In this document: piece by piece, positions 1 to 8,140 of the stretch
Layout of the letters: the number at the start of each line of letters is the position of its first letter
Position numbering within the stretch: the first letter of the stretch is position 1
Source: an uncultured Aliiroseovarius sp.
Lineage (GTDB): Bacteria; Pseudomonadota; Alphaproteobacteria; Rhodobacterales; Rhodobacteraceae
Direction: 5' to 3'
Assembly (NCBI RefSeq): GCF_947497285.1
Contig: NZ_CANMFT010000011.1
Location: forward strand, 1-53,025
Length of the DNA stretch: 53,025 nucleotides
Notes under the pieces: generated by a model
The model's database searches: none
What the model saw: only the letters and a program-made list of their open reading frames with translations
Told to the model about the DNA's origin: nothing
Position numbers and translations under genes: made by a program

Positions 1-548
1 TCCTTTGTGGTGCGACGTTTCGGGCTTGGTGCCTTCTTTCCGCCGATGGGCTGCGCCTCGGCTCTCTGATCTGACCGGAAACGCATGTTTCCGGCGGAAC
101 AGAGTGGAGAGGGCGTAAGCCCGACCCACGGTCCTGAACGGGACTGTCAACGGTCTCGGGGCAGGGGTGGTGCGGCCCGCAGCTCGGCACGAGCGAGGAC
201 ACGGCCCTGAACCGCGACGACCGCGCAGCGGGCGCTTGCCGATTGACCGGCCTGGGCAGGTCTGTTGGGCGGACAAACAAGAAATGGAAAACTGCCTGAT
301 CCGATAGAGCGCAAGCGGAATCGGGTCAGACCTTTGGGATGTGTGATCTGCGCGCCTCGCGCGGATCTCAAAAGACTGACTGCGCCAGTCGATCGTTACC
401 GGCATGGGCCGAACCGCGCTGTCCTGGGCGACCATGCTGGCCGTGTCGGGTGCTGGCTCATGTGAGACAGAAGCAGGCACACCAGGCCGCAAGGAGATAG
501 GGCAGGGTGGTTCGGGGTGAAAGCCGCCTGCCTGCTGAATCCTAGGAC
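1..548. repeat. Long structured leader repeat, copy A (continues from 52895-53025 across the circle junction)
   Basis: No convincing gene is seen here. The stretch closely matches 47643-48183 (copy D); shorter versions lie at 1086-1336 and 44109-44271. It is rich in hairpins: CCGGAAAC/GTTTCCGG at 75-94, an arm pair around CGCGCCTCGCGCG near 350-360, and a degenerate form of the GCCGGC palindrome near 522-540. If the molecule is circular, read on the minus strand this is the upstream leader of the DUF3768 gene at 52501-52887, just as copy D is the leader of the gene at 47402-47635. Confidence 0.8.
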
Positions 549-603
549 GTGGCCTTCACCAACCCTATACTTGACAAAGCGAAGACGATGGAAAGGAAGT
601 TAA

Positions 604-1047
604 ATGCCAAGTGAAATCAATGTAATAGGCTTGGAAAACTGGTACAAGCTGCTGTTCCTAGGAATCTCCTCAGTGAGTGCTTTGCTTACTGCCGCCGTGG
701 TGATTATTTGGTTAAGGCCAAAGCAACTAACTATGATTATTGACCGAAATCGATACTATCGTTGGTTAGTTTTTTTGATTGCATCACTACTGCCAGCATC
801 ACTGTTTATAGGCCTCTCATATTTAGCAATGGCCATTTGGTATCTTAGTGTAGAAATAATTGTCTTCAATGAGACCAATAGTTCTCTATTTGCTGGTGTC
901 ATGAAAAGCACCGATTATGTCCTGCGAGCGCTCAAGTTCATATTCGTTGGCTTGGTCCTGTTTATTACCAGCGCCAGCGCGCCCCTGTTTTTGCCATCTG
1001 CTAAACCATCACCCTCAGACGAAGAACAATCGGTTGCTAAAAAGTAA
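604..1047 (+). CDS. Small multi-pass membrane protein, unknown function
   Basis: 147 residues with an ATG preceded by a good Shine-Dalgarno (GAAAGGAAGT). Three or four hydrophobic segments are visible (about residues 15-37, 50-85 and 108-130), followed by a short polar Ser/Asp/Glu/Lys tail. The gene is more AT-rich than its flanks and sits alone between two copies of the leader repeat, which suggests a recent insertion. I do not recognise a family. Confidence 0.65.
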   Translation: MPSEINVIGLENWYKLLFLGISSVSALLTAAVVIIWLRPKQLTMIIDRNRYYRWLVFLIASLLPASLFIGLSYLAMAIWYLSVEIIVFNETNSSLFAGVMKSTDYVLRALKFIFVGLVLFITSASAPLFLPSAKPSPSDEEQSVAKK

Positions 1048-1085
1048 GTTCTCATCCGGGCAACCCTAAAACCTTAAACTGTCAG

Positions 1086-1336
1086 GTCCGATAGAGCGAA
1101 GCGGAGTCGGGCCTGTCTTGTGCTTCCTCGATCTGCGCGCCTCGCGCGGATCTCGAAAGACTGACTGCGACAGTCGATCGTTACCCGCATGGGCCGATCC
1201 GTGCCGTCCTGGGCGACCATGCTGGCCGTGTCGGGCGCTGGCTCATGTGAGACAGAAACCGGCACACTAGGCCGCAGGGAGACAGGGCAGGGTGGTTCGG
1301 GGCGAAAGCCGGACTGCCGGCTGAAGCCTAGAGCAC
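1086..1336. repeat. Partial leader repeat, copy B
   Basis: Matches the 3' half of copies A and D, from the CCGATAGAGCG block to the GAAGCCTAGA block. It keeps the GATC...GATC hairpin, the GACTGCGACAGTC hairpin and the GCCGG..CCGGC dyad near its end. Together with the flanking bases it fills the gene-free interval 1048-1467 in front of the XRE regulator. Confidence 0.75.
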
Positions 1337-1467
1337 GGTTTGGAGCGTTTCGCGACAAAGTTACCAAAAACCATCTATTGCAGCGTAAGCTAGTTTATGC
1401 CAGAAATTGAGTAATAAAAAAGATTCTCGTATTGAGCGAAACACAACGTCCACAGAAGGAAAAATCA

Positions 1468-1842
1468 TTGAAACATCCTGTTGATGTTCATGTCGGACGC
1501 CGCATTCGGCAAGCGCGCTGGCACGCTGGAAAGACCCAAAAGCAACTGGCAGCCAGCCTCAATATCAGCTTCCAACAGCTGCAAAAATACGAAACGGCCG
1601 GCAACAGGGTGAGTGCGTCACGGCTTACCGAAGTGGCAGACGAACTCGGCGTTCCCGTAACCTATTTTTTCGATGGCCTTCAGAAGAAAAACACAGGAAA
1701 GAAGCGCAAGGCTACTCTTTCAGAAACGCTGAATGATCGAGAAGCTGTCGAGCTGATGCGAATGTACCAAAACACGCCTGAAAAACTGAGAAAGCAAATT
1801 TTCGAGCTAACGGCAGCGCTCGCGACCAAGAACCCCGCGTGA
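1468..1842 (+). CDS. XRE-family transcriptional regulator
   Basis: About 124 residues. An HTH_3 (Cro/C1-type) domain spans roughly residues 6-62, with the pattern HVGRRIRQARW...KTQKQLAASLNIS..QLQKYETAGNRVSASRL..VADELGVPVTYFF. The usual start of this alphaproteobacterial family is H-P-V-D-V-H-V-G-R-R-I-R. I therefore chose the TTG at 1468, which has AGAAGGA seven bases upstream, over an in-frame TTG at 1432 with no Shine-Dalgarno. The C-terminal half is charged and probably mediates dimerisation. The target is unknown; nearby dyads in the leader repeat are candidates. Confidence 0.88.
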   Translation: MKHPVDVHVGRRIRQARWHAGKTQKQLAASLNISFQQLQKYETAGNRVSASRLTEVADELGVPVTYFFDGLQKKNTGKKRKATLSETLNDREAVELMRMYQNTPEKLRKQIFELTAALATKNPA

Positions 1843-1879
1843 CCGAGAGAACTATTGAAGATCAAGCAAAGTTCGCTTT

Positions 1880-2146
1880 ATGTTCTCTCCCATGCCATTC
1901 GAGGAAATCACTCTTGCTCCTGCCTGGGCGCTTAGGCTCAACGACCTCGCTGCTACAGACGCACTCGTAACAAAATGCTTCATTTGCAATCGTGTGTGGC
2001 GCGTACCGCCGCACCAACTGTATGCAAAATTTCGGCCCCATACCCATGTCAGAGAAATAGTAGACTATTTCAAGTGTAGAGAGTGTGGCGGAAGAACCTG
2101 CACTTGGCATGTTGAACGAGCCTTCCACGAACACGACTTGCTCTAA
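1880..2146 (+). CDS. Small zinc-ribbon protein
   Basis: 88 residues with two CxxC knuckles (CFIC near residue 33 and CREC near residue 68) separated by about 30 residues that include a VPPHQLYAKF segment. This is the arrangement of small Rhodobacterales proteins of unknown function that probably bind one zinc. The Shine-Dalgarno is weak; an in-frame ATG at 1895 is an alternative start. It follows the XRE gene on the same strand by 37 bases and may be co-transcribed. Confidence 0.6.
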   Translation: MFSPMPFEEITLAPAWALRLNDLAATDALVTKCFICNRVWRVPPHQLYAKFRPHTHVREIVDYFKCRECGGRTCTWHVERAFHEHDLL

Positions 2147-2260
2147 GGCCAACCGGGGTGAACGTACATTTCTGGCGCCACGAACCAAAATAGACGTTGG
2201 AAAAACGCTAGGTCAACGAGCGGGAACGATGGGCGTATCCGAAAGGCCGGGAATTCATCA

Positions 2261-2764
2261 TCAAGATTCAGGGAATACCGTGCAAACCCCATTAAGCAAT
2301 GGCTCACGCTTTTGGTTACTAGTGAAATAGCCGTTGCCAAAAGACAGGTGTGACAACCGTGTTCTTAGTTCAAAATCGTCGCCTCTAAATTCGAGGGCGA
2401 CCGATTGCGACCTGGTTCCAAAAGCACTTCCCCGAGCAACTTCCAAACCAGTCCTTGGAGCAAAGACAAAAAACTGAAACTCGGCCTTGATGGGACCACT
2501 ATGACTACGCAACTTGTAATTAGAAAAATCGGCATTCTCTTTATCGAGCTGTCTAATTTCTAGTTGATAACTCTCGCCGAGAGGGGCCGCAAGACGTGGC
2601 GTGTTCTGTCTATCCGGGTTGAATAAGCACTTTATTACGATCGGGTGGCCAACATAACGTTCGAGGGCTGGCATAGTAGAACCTAGCTCAAAGAATTCAT
2701 CATCTGCCAAGAGAGGAGCAGAGAACAGCAGACTACAGAAACAGAATAGAAGAATACGGCGCAT
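2261..2764 (-). CDS. Secreted protein of unknown function
   Basis: 167 residues with a clear signal peptide (MRRILLFCFCSLLFSAPLLA, cleavage near residue 20). The mature part is mostly predicted beta and has two cysteines, one near the start and one near the C-terminus, likely a disulfide. The C-terminal pattern (GYF..N.K..P..NGVC) resembles the ends of the secreted paralogues at 22891-23388 and 23414-23950, so it may be a distant third member. No known domain recognised. Confidence 0.65.
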   Translation of the reverse strand: MRRILLFCFCSLLFSAPLLADDEFFELGSTMPALERYVGHPIVIKCLFNPDRQNTPRLAAPLGESYQLEIRQLDKENADFSNYKLRSHSGPIKAEFQFFVFAPRTGLEVARGSAFGTRSQSVALEFRGDDFELRTRLSHLSFGNGYFTSNQKREPLLNGVCTVFPES

Positions 2765-2921
2765 GTATCACTACCCCCCGACAAAAACCTAGATTCTACT
2801 AACAAGCATAAGTCTTTTAATACTACATCGCGCACTACTCAGCGATGATGACGTTTGTTACTTTGTGCCTAATTGCGGTAATTGAGATCCAAATATACAC
2901 GTTCGATCCTTTAGACCGCAA

Positions 2922-2980
2922 GAGGGGCTTCCGCCCCCGCGCCTTGGCGCTCCCCCGAGGATATTTTGGGAAAGATGATG
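2922..2980. repeat. GC-rich hairpin element, copy 1
   Basis: Hairpin GGGGCTTCCGCCCC, then a Cys/Gly-codon-like GC tract, then CCCCCGAGGATATTTT and GAAAGATGA. The same element is at 18602-18660 and 45121-45180. From memory this sequence is widespread next to genes in Rhodobacterales genomes. The rest of the gene-free stretch 2765-3176 holds no ORF I can support; it contains TAGCTAGC-type dyads near 3009. Confidence 0.7.
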
Positions 2981-3176
2981 GCGCGAGATAACTAACGGTT
3001 GCTAAACTAGCTAGCGACTATACAATTATTGGTGCGGAACAGGCAGGGATGCCGATGGCCGTGAAAGGTGATAACCTAGAACCGGATGTTTGCGGTAAAC
3101 TTGCAAATATCCGGTTCAATCCACTCAAAGAAAACGCGCCGGGCGTAAGAACGTTACTGCAACGGCCCCTATCCCT

Positions 3177-3578
3177 TCAATCACAAAGGGGCAAACTGCA
3201 ATAGTCGTCACCAACCGCACATGTAATATCGGCCTTGCAGATCATAATAGTGGGTTTGGGAGAAACGCCATATTTCGCCAAAGTCTCTATCTTAAACCTA
3301 AGAGCTCTCGAAATATTTCTAACAATGCTGTCTATTCGATCTCTGGGTTGCTCCGTCCAGCAAAGGCTTTCGCACTCACTGATTTTGCGCGGAAGATCAG
3401 CGTTAACCTCGGCGGCAGACTTACCAAAAATAACTTGGTCGTACTGCATTTGCACTTCTATGTCTCGAAAGCACAAACCTTTGCACCCCTCGTAATATCG
3501 TCTTTCTTGTGCTTCAGCGATCCCTGCTGAAAGCGAAAGACCAAGCAACGCAACGCGCCATAGAGATAATCCAAACAT
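3177..3578 (-). CDS. Secreted cysteine-rich protein
   Basis: 133 residues. The signal peptide ends around AEAQ (residue 24). The mature part has eight cysteines, mostly in close pairs (CKGLC, CESLC, MICKADITC, DYCSLPLC), which suggests a disulfide-stabilised periplasmic or extracellular protein. No family recognised. It is transcribed in the same direction as repC but separated from it by about 250 bases. Confidence 0.6.
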   Translation of the reverse strand: MFGLSLWRVALLGLSLSAGIAEAQERRYYEGCKGLCFRDIEVQMQYDQVIFGKSAAEVNADLPRKISECESLCWTEQPRDRIDSIVRNISRALRFKIETLAKYGVSPKPTIMICKADITCAVGDDYCSLPLCD

Positions 3579-3581
3579 TGT

Positions 3582-3827
3582 CTACTCCATTCGCAATAAG
3601 GGCAGCATAGCAAAAACGCACGAAAATTGCGAAACCAGTGCGCAAAGCGCTAAATGGTAGCGTTTTTCAGGCCGAGCACCTGGGCAATGGCGCGCAAGAT
3701 CATGTACGAGGCCAACGAGAGGCGCGATTTCGAGCCCGAAATAGGGTGGAAAAACGCGCAAACCGACCAAGGCGAGGCCGCAGGATCCAAAACCAAGTTG
3801 CGGAAATTGGCCGATGAACTTGGGCAT
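3582..3827 (-). CDS. Possible small hydrophobic protein downstream of repC
   Basis: 81 residues. Its ATG overlaps the repC stop (TGATG), the usual sign of translational coupling. The sequence is hydrophobic with Phe/Leu/Gly-rich segments and no recognised motif. The opposite strand is also open over much of this interval, so this may be a shadow ORF; the region directly downstream of repC could instead be non-coding replication DNA. Confidence 0.3.
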   Translation of the reverse strand: MPKFIGQFPQLGFGSCGLALVGLRVFPPYFGLEIAPLVGLVHDLARHCPGARPEKRYHLALCALVSQFSCVFAMLPLLRME

Positions 3828-5029
3828 CAGAAACCGCGGCGGCGCGCGAGGCCAATGAGGCTGCCGACCAGGTTCAACTTACCCGATTTGTAGCGATCAG
3901 TCATGGCGCGCAGCGCCCCGCCCGGGTTGCGAATTGGCGTGCTGGGATGATTGCGATTGGCGTCGATCAGTAGAACACACAGGGCAGCGCCCACGTCGCC
4001 CATGAGGCTGACAGCTTTGATCCAAGCGTCGTGATTGATGCCAAGCGGGTGAATGATACGGGTTGCAGCGTCGATGATGTGGATTTCGCGCAAGGTGGGG
4101 GTATCGTCCTGACAGGCAAGGATGTAAGACTGCATATCATTACTTGCGAGGTTGAAAATGCGCTCCGGGGTCAGCTGGGCGATGAATTTGTTGTTGTGCG
4201 CCGCCCTCTCCGCTTCATGCTTTTTTTCTAAGCAATCTTCGGGGCCGATAGGCTCCGAACAAACAAATTCCATGTGCGCGGGCTTGCCCGCGCTCCGTTC
4301 ATCCACGCCAGCGTTACAGATTACAGATGAACTATCTTGGTTGTTCTCTTGTATAAAGCACGGGAAGTTTTCTGCCGCTTTGGCGGTAGAATCTGGACGT
4401 GTTTCAAGGAAATCATCCAAGGTTGTGCACAGGGCTTGGGCCTCGGAAACGTGACGTTCCAGCGCCTCGATCGGCATACTGGCGAGACGCGCGGCCACGG
4501 GCCAGGCGTCAAACGCCTCGATGATGCTCAGAAGGCGAGGATGGGTCAGCTCGTCGGCTGCGGCGTCTCTTAGGTGGCGCTTGATGTGGCGAACGTATGT
4601 GCTGCGACGGTTGCGTAGCTCCTTCCGGCGAAACCTCTCGGCCGCCATCTGCTCCTTTAGGTGTAGAAGATCGGGAACAAGCGCGATTAATTTGGAAAAC
4701 ACGATCCCGCACCCGCCAAAGGGCGAGCGAGATCCGTTGCCCTTAACCCGTTTTTCGATCAACCCAGCGGCTTCAAGGGCGGCTTCGTCGTCGTAAAGCG
4801 CGCGGCGGGTCTTGTTCAACGCCTCTGCGGTTTGATCCTGGGGTGCGAAAAAGACCGGCTCGCGGTCCGGCGCGGTCCAGTCACCGGGGGCGGTCTGTTT
4901 CATCATGTAAAGAAGCGCGTGAAGGCGCGCGCCGCGCAGCCCGAGGGCTGGGGCCAGCTCGATAAGAAGCTGTTCAACGGAAAAACGCTGGTGGCCTTGC
5001 GGCAGCGTCGGGAACGTCCTGTCTGTCAT
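3827..5029 (-). CDS. repC: Replication initiator RepC (solitary, no adjacent repAB)
   Basis: 400 residues. The N-terminal half carries the RepC winged-helix core (LYDDEAALEAAGLIEKR, then GSRSPFGGCGI) typical of alphaproteobacterial repABC-class plasmids. The C-terminal part ends in the family's NPGGALRAM..RYKSGKLNL..S block. I chose the ATG at 5029 because AAGGA lies seven bases upstream; an in-frame extension to 5113 lacks a Shine-Dalgarno. RepC binds the origin, which in this family usually lies inside repC. There is no repA/repB next to it; partition genes are 33 kb away at 38.4 kb. The upstream leader (5030-5620) contains two repeated terminator hairpins that may control expression. Confidence 0.9.
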   Translation of the reverse strand: MTDRTFPTLPQGHQRFSVEQLLIELAPALGLRGARLHALLYMMKQTAPGDWTAPDREPVFFAPQDQTAEALNKTRRALYDDEAALEAAGLIEKRVKGNGSRSPFGGCGIVFSKLIALVPDLLHLKEQMAAERFRRKELRNRRSTYVRHIKRHLRDAAADELTHPRLLSIIEAFDAWPVAARLASMPIEALERHVSEAQALCTTLDDFLETRPDSTAKAAENFPCFIQENNQDSSSVICNAGVDERSAGKPAHMEFVCSEPIGPEDCLEKKHEAERAAHNNKFIAQLTPERIFNLASNDMQSYILACQDDTPTLREIHIIDAATRIIHPLGINHDAWIKAVSLMGDVGAALCVLLIDANRNHPSTPIRNPGGALRAMTDRYKSGKLNLVGSLIGLARRRGF

Positions 5030-5182
5030 GTCCTGTCCTTGCTCGTTAGTGAAGCAAGACGGTGGCGGGCAAATCTTCTTCGTTCGCACTAATGCGTTTT
5101 TTGTTGCCAGCACTATGAGGGGGTGGTAAAACCGAGGTCAGAGAATTGGACCTACTGAAGAATTGGCGTTCTTCGGTTTCAG

Positions 5183-5220
5183 AACCCCCCCCGTTAGGTT
5201 TCCGCCTTGCGGGGGTTTCT
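5183..5220. terminator. Terminator-like hairpin 1 in the repC leader
   Basis: A run AACCCCCC at 5183-5190 pairs with GGGGGTTT at 5211-5218 across a loop containing GTTAGG and CCGCCTTG. It can form on either strand, so it could end an antisense RNA or attenuate repC mRNA. Confidence 0.5.
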
Positions 5221-5482
5221 ACTTTCTGGGGGCTGTTTTTCTCCTTTTGATTCTGTTCCGTTGCATAGACGTTAACACACAAGACTTTGCCTGTCGGCTC
5301 GTCGGTCTTACTGAGTGTTGTGTCTGAGACTAAACCTTGTGGTTTTTCGAGGCTCAGGCTGAGACACATCTTTCTCGTTCGCAAAAACTGCGTTTTTTAC
5401 TTGCTTGCGACGATGTGGTGATGTTAAAACCGGAGCTAACTTATGGAGCTTCTTCGGGATTGCCGTCCCTAGGCTTTAACAA

Positions 5483-5523
5483 AAACCCCCCGTTAGGTTG
5501 CCGCCTTGCGGGGGTTTGTTTTT
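5483..5523. terminator. Bidirectional terminator-like hairpin 2 in the repC leader
   Basis: AAACCCCC at 5483-5490 pairs with GGGGGTTT at 5510-5517, followed by GTTTTT on the plus strand. On the minus strand the same stem is followed by TTTTTGTT. This is a good rho-independent terminator in both directions. Confidence 0.6.
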
Positions 5524-5620
5524 GGGTGTTCTGCTCCTTTGTTTGGGTTTCATTGTATCTGCCTCGTGATTCTTATGTTCTTGGCTACAGACATATAGAA
5601 TTTAGTAGGTCGTCGCAATT

Positions 5621-5649
5621 ATTGTGGCCCCTGCGATAGGGACCACAAT
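5621..5649. terminator. Hairpin downstream of the TrbM-like gene
   Basis: ATTGTGG-C-CCCT, loop GCGAT, AGGG-A-CCACAAT: an almost perfect stem right after the stop of the minus-strand gene at 5652. There is no T-run, so it may protect the transcript end rather than terminate. Confidence 0.45.
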
Positions 5650-5651
5650 AA

Positions 5652-6404
5652 CTAGTAGTTCACCTGCTCGAACCCATACTTGCCTTCATGATCGCGCCAA
5701 TCGACAAAGACAGATCGGTGGAACACACTCGGGCAGCTTTGGCCGAAACCTTCCATCCCTGTATGGGCAGCTGGCAAGGCGGTATACGAAACGGTACTTG
5801 TTCTGTATCCACCTTGGGGACCATAGGTCCCAAGTTCGACGCCGCCTCCCATTCGATCACAACCGCCAGTGTCGCCTTCAGCTTGCATCGCCAGCCGAAC
5901 ATGGAAAACCCGAATAGAACGCACAAAGTCGAAATCTTTGCCGCTGATGTCGATGTCGGCAGTACCGTTGATCAGTTGCAACATCATATCTTCGGGCAAT
6001 GGTCGCGCAGACCCCCCGTTCATTTTCAGAACGGCGGGCTGCGCTTCCATCGGTTCCGTGAGTGGCACGGGAGGAAACGATTGTTGCGGGACGGTGCTGT
6101 TGTCCATGAGAATTTCGTAAATTCGATCAGCTGTAAGCTCAGATGGGTCAACGTTGAAAGAAGCGCCCATAGGACAGCGCCAAATCTGCAAAGGTGGCTC
6201 AATCGGCCAGGGTGTTATTCGGCGGATGAACTCTGCACGGGCGCGAACGCAAGGCACGGAACCGGGCCAACCTCCAGACAGACAAAGCAGAATAGCGCAG
6301 TCGATCGGATAAGATTGAGCATTGGCTGGTGCCGGTGCTCCAACAAGCGAAAGCAGCGAAGCGGCGCCAGCGGCGGCGTGAAAAAGATTGCGGGGTAGCT
6401 TCAT
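5652..6404 (-). CDS. TrbM/KikA-like secreted conjugation protein
   Basis: 250 residues with a signal peptide ending near PANAQ (residue 30). The start of the mature protein has the TrbM/KikA pattern: C-AILLCLSGG...C...RAEFIRRITPWP......IWRCPMGA. TrbM-like proteins are periplasmic accessories of conjugation systems. The C-terminal 150 residues form an additional Gly/Ser-rich region with further cysteines, longer than classical TrbM. It is encoded opposite to the T4SS operon and shares a promoter motif with it. Confidence 0.55.
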   Translation of the reverse strand: MKLPRNLFHAAAGAASLLSLVGAPAPANAQSYPIDCAILLCLSGGWPGSVPCVRARAEFIRRITPWPIEPPLQIWRCPMGASFNVDPSELTADRIYEILMDNSTVPQQSFPPVPLTEPMEAQPAVLKMNGGSARPLPEDMMLQLINGTADIDISGKDFDFVRSIRVFHVRLAMQAEGDTGGCDRMGGGVELGTYGPQGGYRTSTVSYTALPAAHTGMEGFGQSCPSVFHRSVFVDWRDHEGKYGFEQVNY

Positions 6405-6421
6405 GACAAATCTCCACTCAA

Positions 6422-6470
6422 TTAATAGCTAATAAGCACAAAACTACCTGTCATTGCAATAGATAGCTCT
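6422..6470 (-). promoter_or_regulatory. Candidate operator/promoter with TAGCTA motifs
   Basis: Upstream of the TrbM-like gene, the minus strand reads AGCTATCTA and then, about 30 bases later, TTAGCTATTAATT. The same two blocks occur in front of 7132 and 44509. This suggests a shared regulator. Confidence 0.4.
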
Positions 6471-6492
6471 CAGAGCCGCCAGCTACTCCTTG

Positions 6493-6843
6493 TCACGGCC
6501 TTTCCGTGAGGTTAAGGAGGTGGTTGTAGTCGTCAATCGCTTGCTGAATACCCTCACGAGTGGCCGAACCGGAAGCGTTCAGGCAGTTAAGGTACTCAGC
6601 GGCAAGGCGAAAGTAGTCATTATACTCTTGCGAGAGTTCGCTTCGGTATTCGATCTGCATTTCGGGGTCGGATGGCAACAAAGGAAGGGCAGGCGGGACG
6701 CAATAGACTTCTTGTGAGGAAGCCGAATGTGCACCGACGAAAAACAAATGAATAGCCAAGATAAGTATATGTATAATCTTGCAAATATCGGTTCTGCAAC
6801 AGGCGATAGAATGACATGAGGGTGATGAAGACAGTGCCATCAT
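6493..6843 (-). CDS. Small secreted protein associated with the T4SS locus
   Basis: About 116 residues. A hydrophobic segment (IIHILILAIHLFFVGAHSA) is followed by EVYCVPPALPLLPSDPEMQ and a helical region ending in a conserved-looking DDYNHLLNLTERP tail. The start is uncertain: no ATG has a good Shine-Dalgarno, and the ATG pair at 6840-6843 gives a long signal region. It probably acts in the periplasm. No family recognised. Confidence 0.5.
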   Translation of the reverse strand: MMALSSSPSCHSIACCRTDICKIIHILILAIHLFFVGAHSASSQEVYCVPPALPLLPSDPEMQIEYRSELSQEYNDYFRLAAEYLNCLNASGSATREGIQQAIDDYNHLLNLTERP

Positions 6844-6977
6844 AGGCTGATTCAGGTATGCCGATAGATTTGGTGTCATAACAAACGCTGATCAACCTCA
6901 GATTAAAGTTGCCGGTGGCACTGTTTGAAGCGGGTGGGTATCTGAGAAGAACATAAGGCCAAGAACCTAGCGACTGC

Positions 6978-7037
6978 AATAGCTATCTAAAATCGCGTTA
7001 AATAGCTATTGACACTCTTAACCACTTCCCGCATCAA
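6978..7037 (+). promoter_or_regulatory. Candidate T4SS operon promoter with palindromic operator
   Basis: AATAGCTATCTA at 6978-6989, then GCGTTAAATAGCTATTGACA (6995-7014), which contains the perfect palindrome AATAGCTATT (7001-7010) overlapping a consensus -35 TTGACA (7009-7014). The -10 is less clear (around 7032-7040). It lies about 100 bases before the first operon gene. The rest of 6844-7131 holds no gene. Confidence 0.5.
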
Positions 7038-7131
7038 TAACTAGCTAACGGCATCTTGACTATGGTGACGTAAGCAAAAGTTGGTTATTGCTCCTGTCGT
7101 CCACAAACTAAAAAACGACCGGAGCCCCAAA

Positions 7132-7479
7132 ATGGAAACGATCTCGCCAGTGAGTGTCTTAGCGAAAGTGAAGAAGGATCTGGCAGAGGGGGGGCGGCTC
7201 GAAGTCGAATGCGAAAAAACAGTCCATAAGGACGGAAGCCAGATGCGCGGACGTTGGATCTTCTTTTTGCTCTATGAGGGCGAAGACGGCGAAACATACC
7301 GATCTCAGGTAGTTGTGTGGAAGACTGTGGAACCCAAGGCAATTGTGACCGTAAATGGTCTCGCCGCCTTTGCAAAAGAACTTCGAATTACTGTCCCTGA
7401 TTTCCCGCTGAATGCGGGTGATAAAGGGGTGTGGCGAATTGACGAAGGCTGTTCAAGTACGAGTAGCGACCGCAAGTAA
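7132..7479 (+). CDS. Conserved hypothetical protein at the head of the T4SS operon
   Basis: 115 residues. The ATG at 7132 has GGAG seven bases upstream. Cytoplasmic, mixed alpha/beta, with a segment RGRWIFFLLYEGEDGE.YRSQVVVWKT; no signal peptide or membrane segment. It overlaps the transglycosylase gene by 41 bases, so it belongs to the operon. Function unknown. Confidence 0.6.
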   Translation: METISPVSVLAKVKKDLAEGGRLEVECEKTVHKDGSQMRGRWIFFLLYEGEDGETYRSQVVVWKTVEPKAIVTVNGLAAFAKELRITVPDFPLNAGDKGVWRIDEGCSSTSSDRK

Positions 7480-8140
7480 AGGGTTTCTTTGGTCAGTTCT
7501 GGCATCAACCTTCTGCCAGGTCGCACAAGCCGAAGTTTTGGATGTTTCAGGCGGTGAGTATTCGACTGTTCAAAGGTCTTCAGGGACTTTTGTGTCGGGT
7601 GTTCTAGACCTTGAGCGACCAAAACAACCCCTTCCACAAGCAGAGGAAGAGGCGCCGCCTCCTAAGGCAGCGGCTCTTCCGATTCCAAACAACACCGGTC
7701 GGCGCGGTAGTCCGCAGATCGAAGGTTTGATTCAAGAAATTGCACTACATTACTCGCGACACAAAGGCATTCGCGCAGCGCGCCTTTCGACTACCGAATG
7801 GGTTGCTCTGTTTCGAGCCAATATCGCCATTGAAAGCAATTTCAAACAGTCTGCACGCTCGCATGTAGGGGCCATAGGTTTAGGCCAGCTCATGCCCGAA
7901 ACAGCACGACGGCTTGGCGTAAACCCGAATGACGCAAGGCAAAACCTTCATGGATCAGCCCGATATTTGCTGATGCAACTCGAACGGTTTGGGTCAAAGG
8001 AATTGGCTTTGGCTGCGTACAACGCAGGGCCAGAGGCAGTCACTCGGCATGGTGGTATTCCGCCTTATCGAGAAACACAGGGGCACGTCAGGAAAGTGCT
8101 CGCAATCTTCCATAAAACAACTGGACAGGAGACCACATGA
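7439..8140 (+). CDS. virB1: VirB1-like lytic transglycosylase
   Basis: 233 residues. The signal region ends near CQVAQA, followed by a proline-rich linker and an SLT domain (about residues 95-225). The catalytic glutamate is in IAIESNFKQSARS, followed by VGAIGLGQLMPETARRLG and [12 protein letters not shown]. It opens peptidoglycan for assembly of the secretion channel. The TTG at 7439 was chosen (AAAGGGG nine bases upstream); an ATG at 7412 lacks a Shine-Dalgarno. Its stop overlaps the virB2 start. Confidence 0.88.
   Translation: MTKAVQVRVATASKGFLWSVLASTFCQVAQAEVLDVSGGEYSTVQRSSGTFVSGVLDLERPKQPLPQAEEEAPPPKAAALPIPNNTGRRGSPQIEGLIQEIALHYSRHKGIRAARLSTTEWVALFRANIAIESNFKQSARSHVGAIGLGQLMPETARRLGVNPNDARQNLHGSARYLLMQLERFGSKELALAAYNAGPEAVTRHGGIPPYRETQGHVRKVLAIFHKTTGQETT

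Larger units (their letters stand above)
5076..5585. repeat. Tandem duplication (about 295-299 bp period) in the repC leader
   Basis: Two diverged units. Landmarks recur in order: CGTTCGC at 5081 and 5376, a T-run after GCG, a GGTAAAACCG/TTAAAACCGG block, a C-run, the identical CCGCCTTGCGGGGGTTT, and a T-rich tail. The two GGGGGTTT arms lie at 5211 and 5510, 299 bases apart. There is no convincing ORF inside. It lies directly upstream of repC. Confidence 0.7.

Noticed and set aside
7085-7375. Minus-strand ORF opposite the first T4SS operon gene
   Set aside because: Arg/Pro-rich shadow composition, with the plus-strand gene supported by Shine-Dalgarno and operon context.
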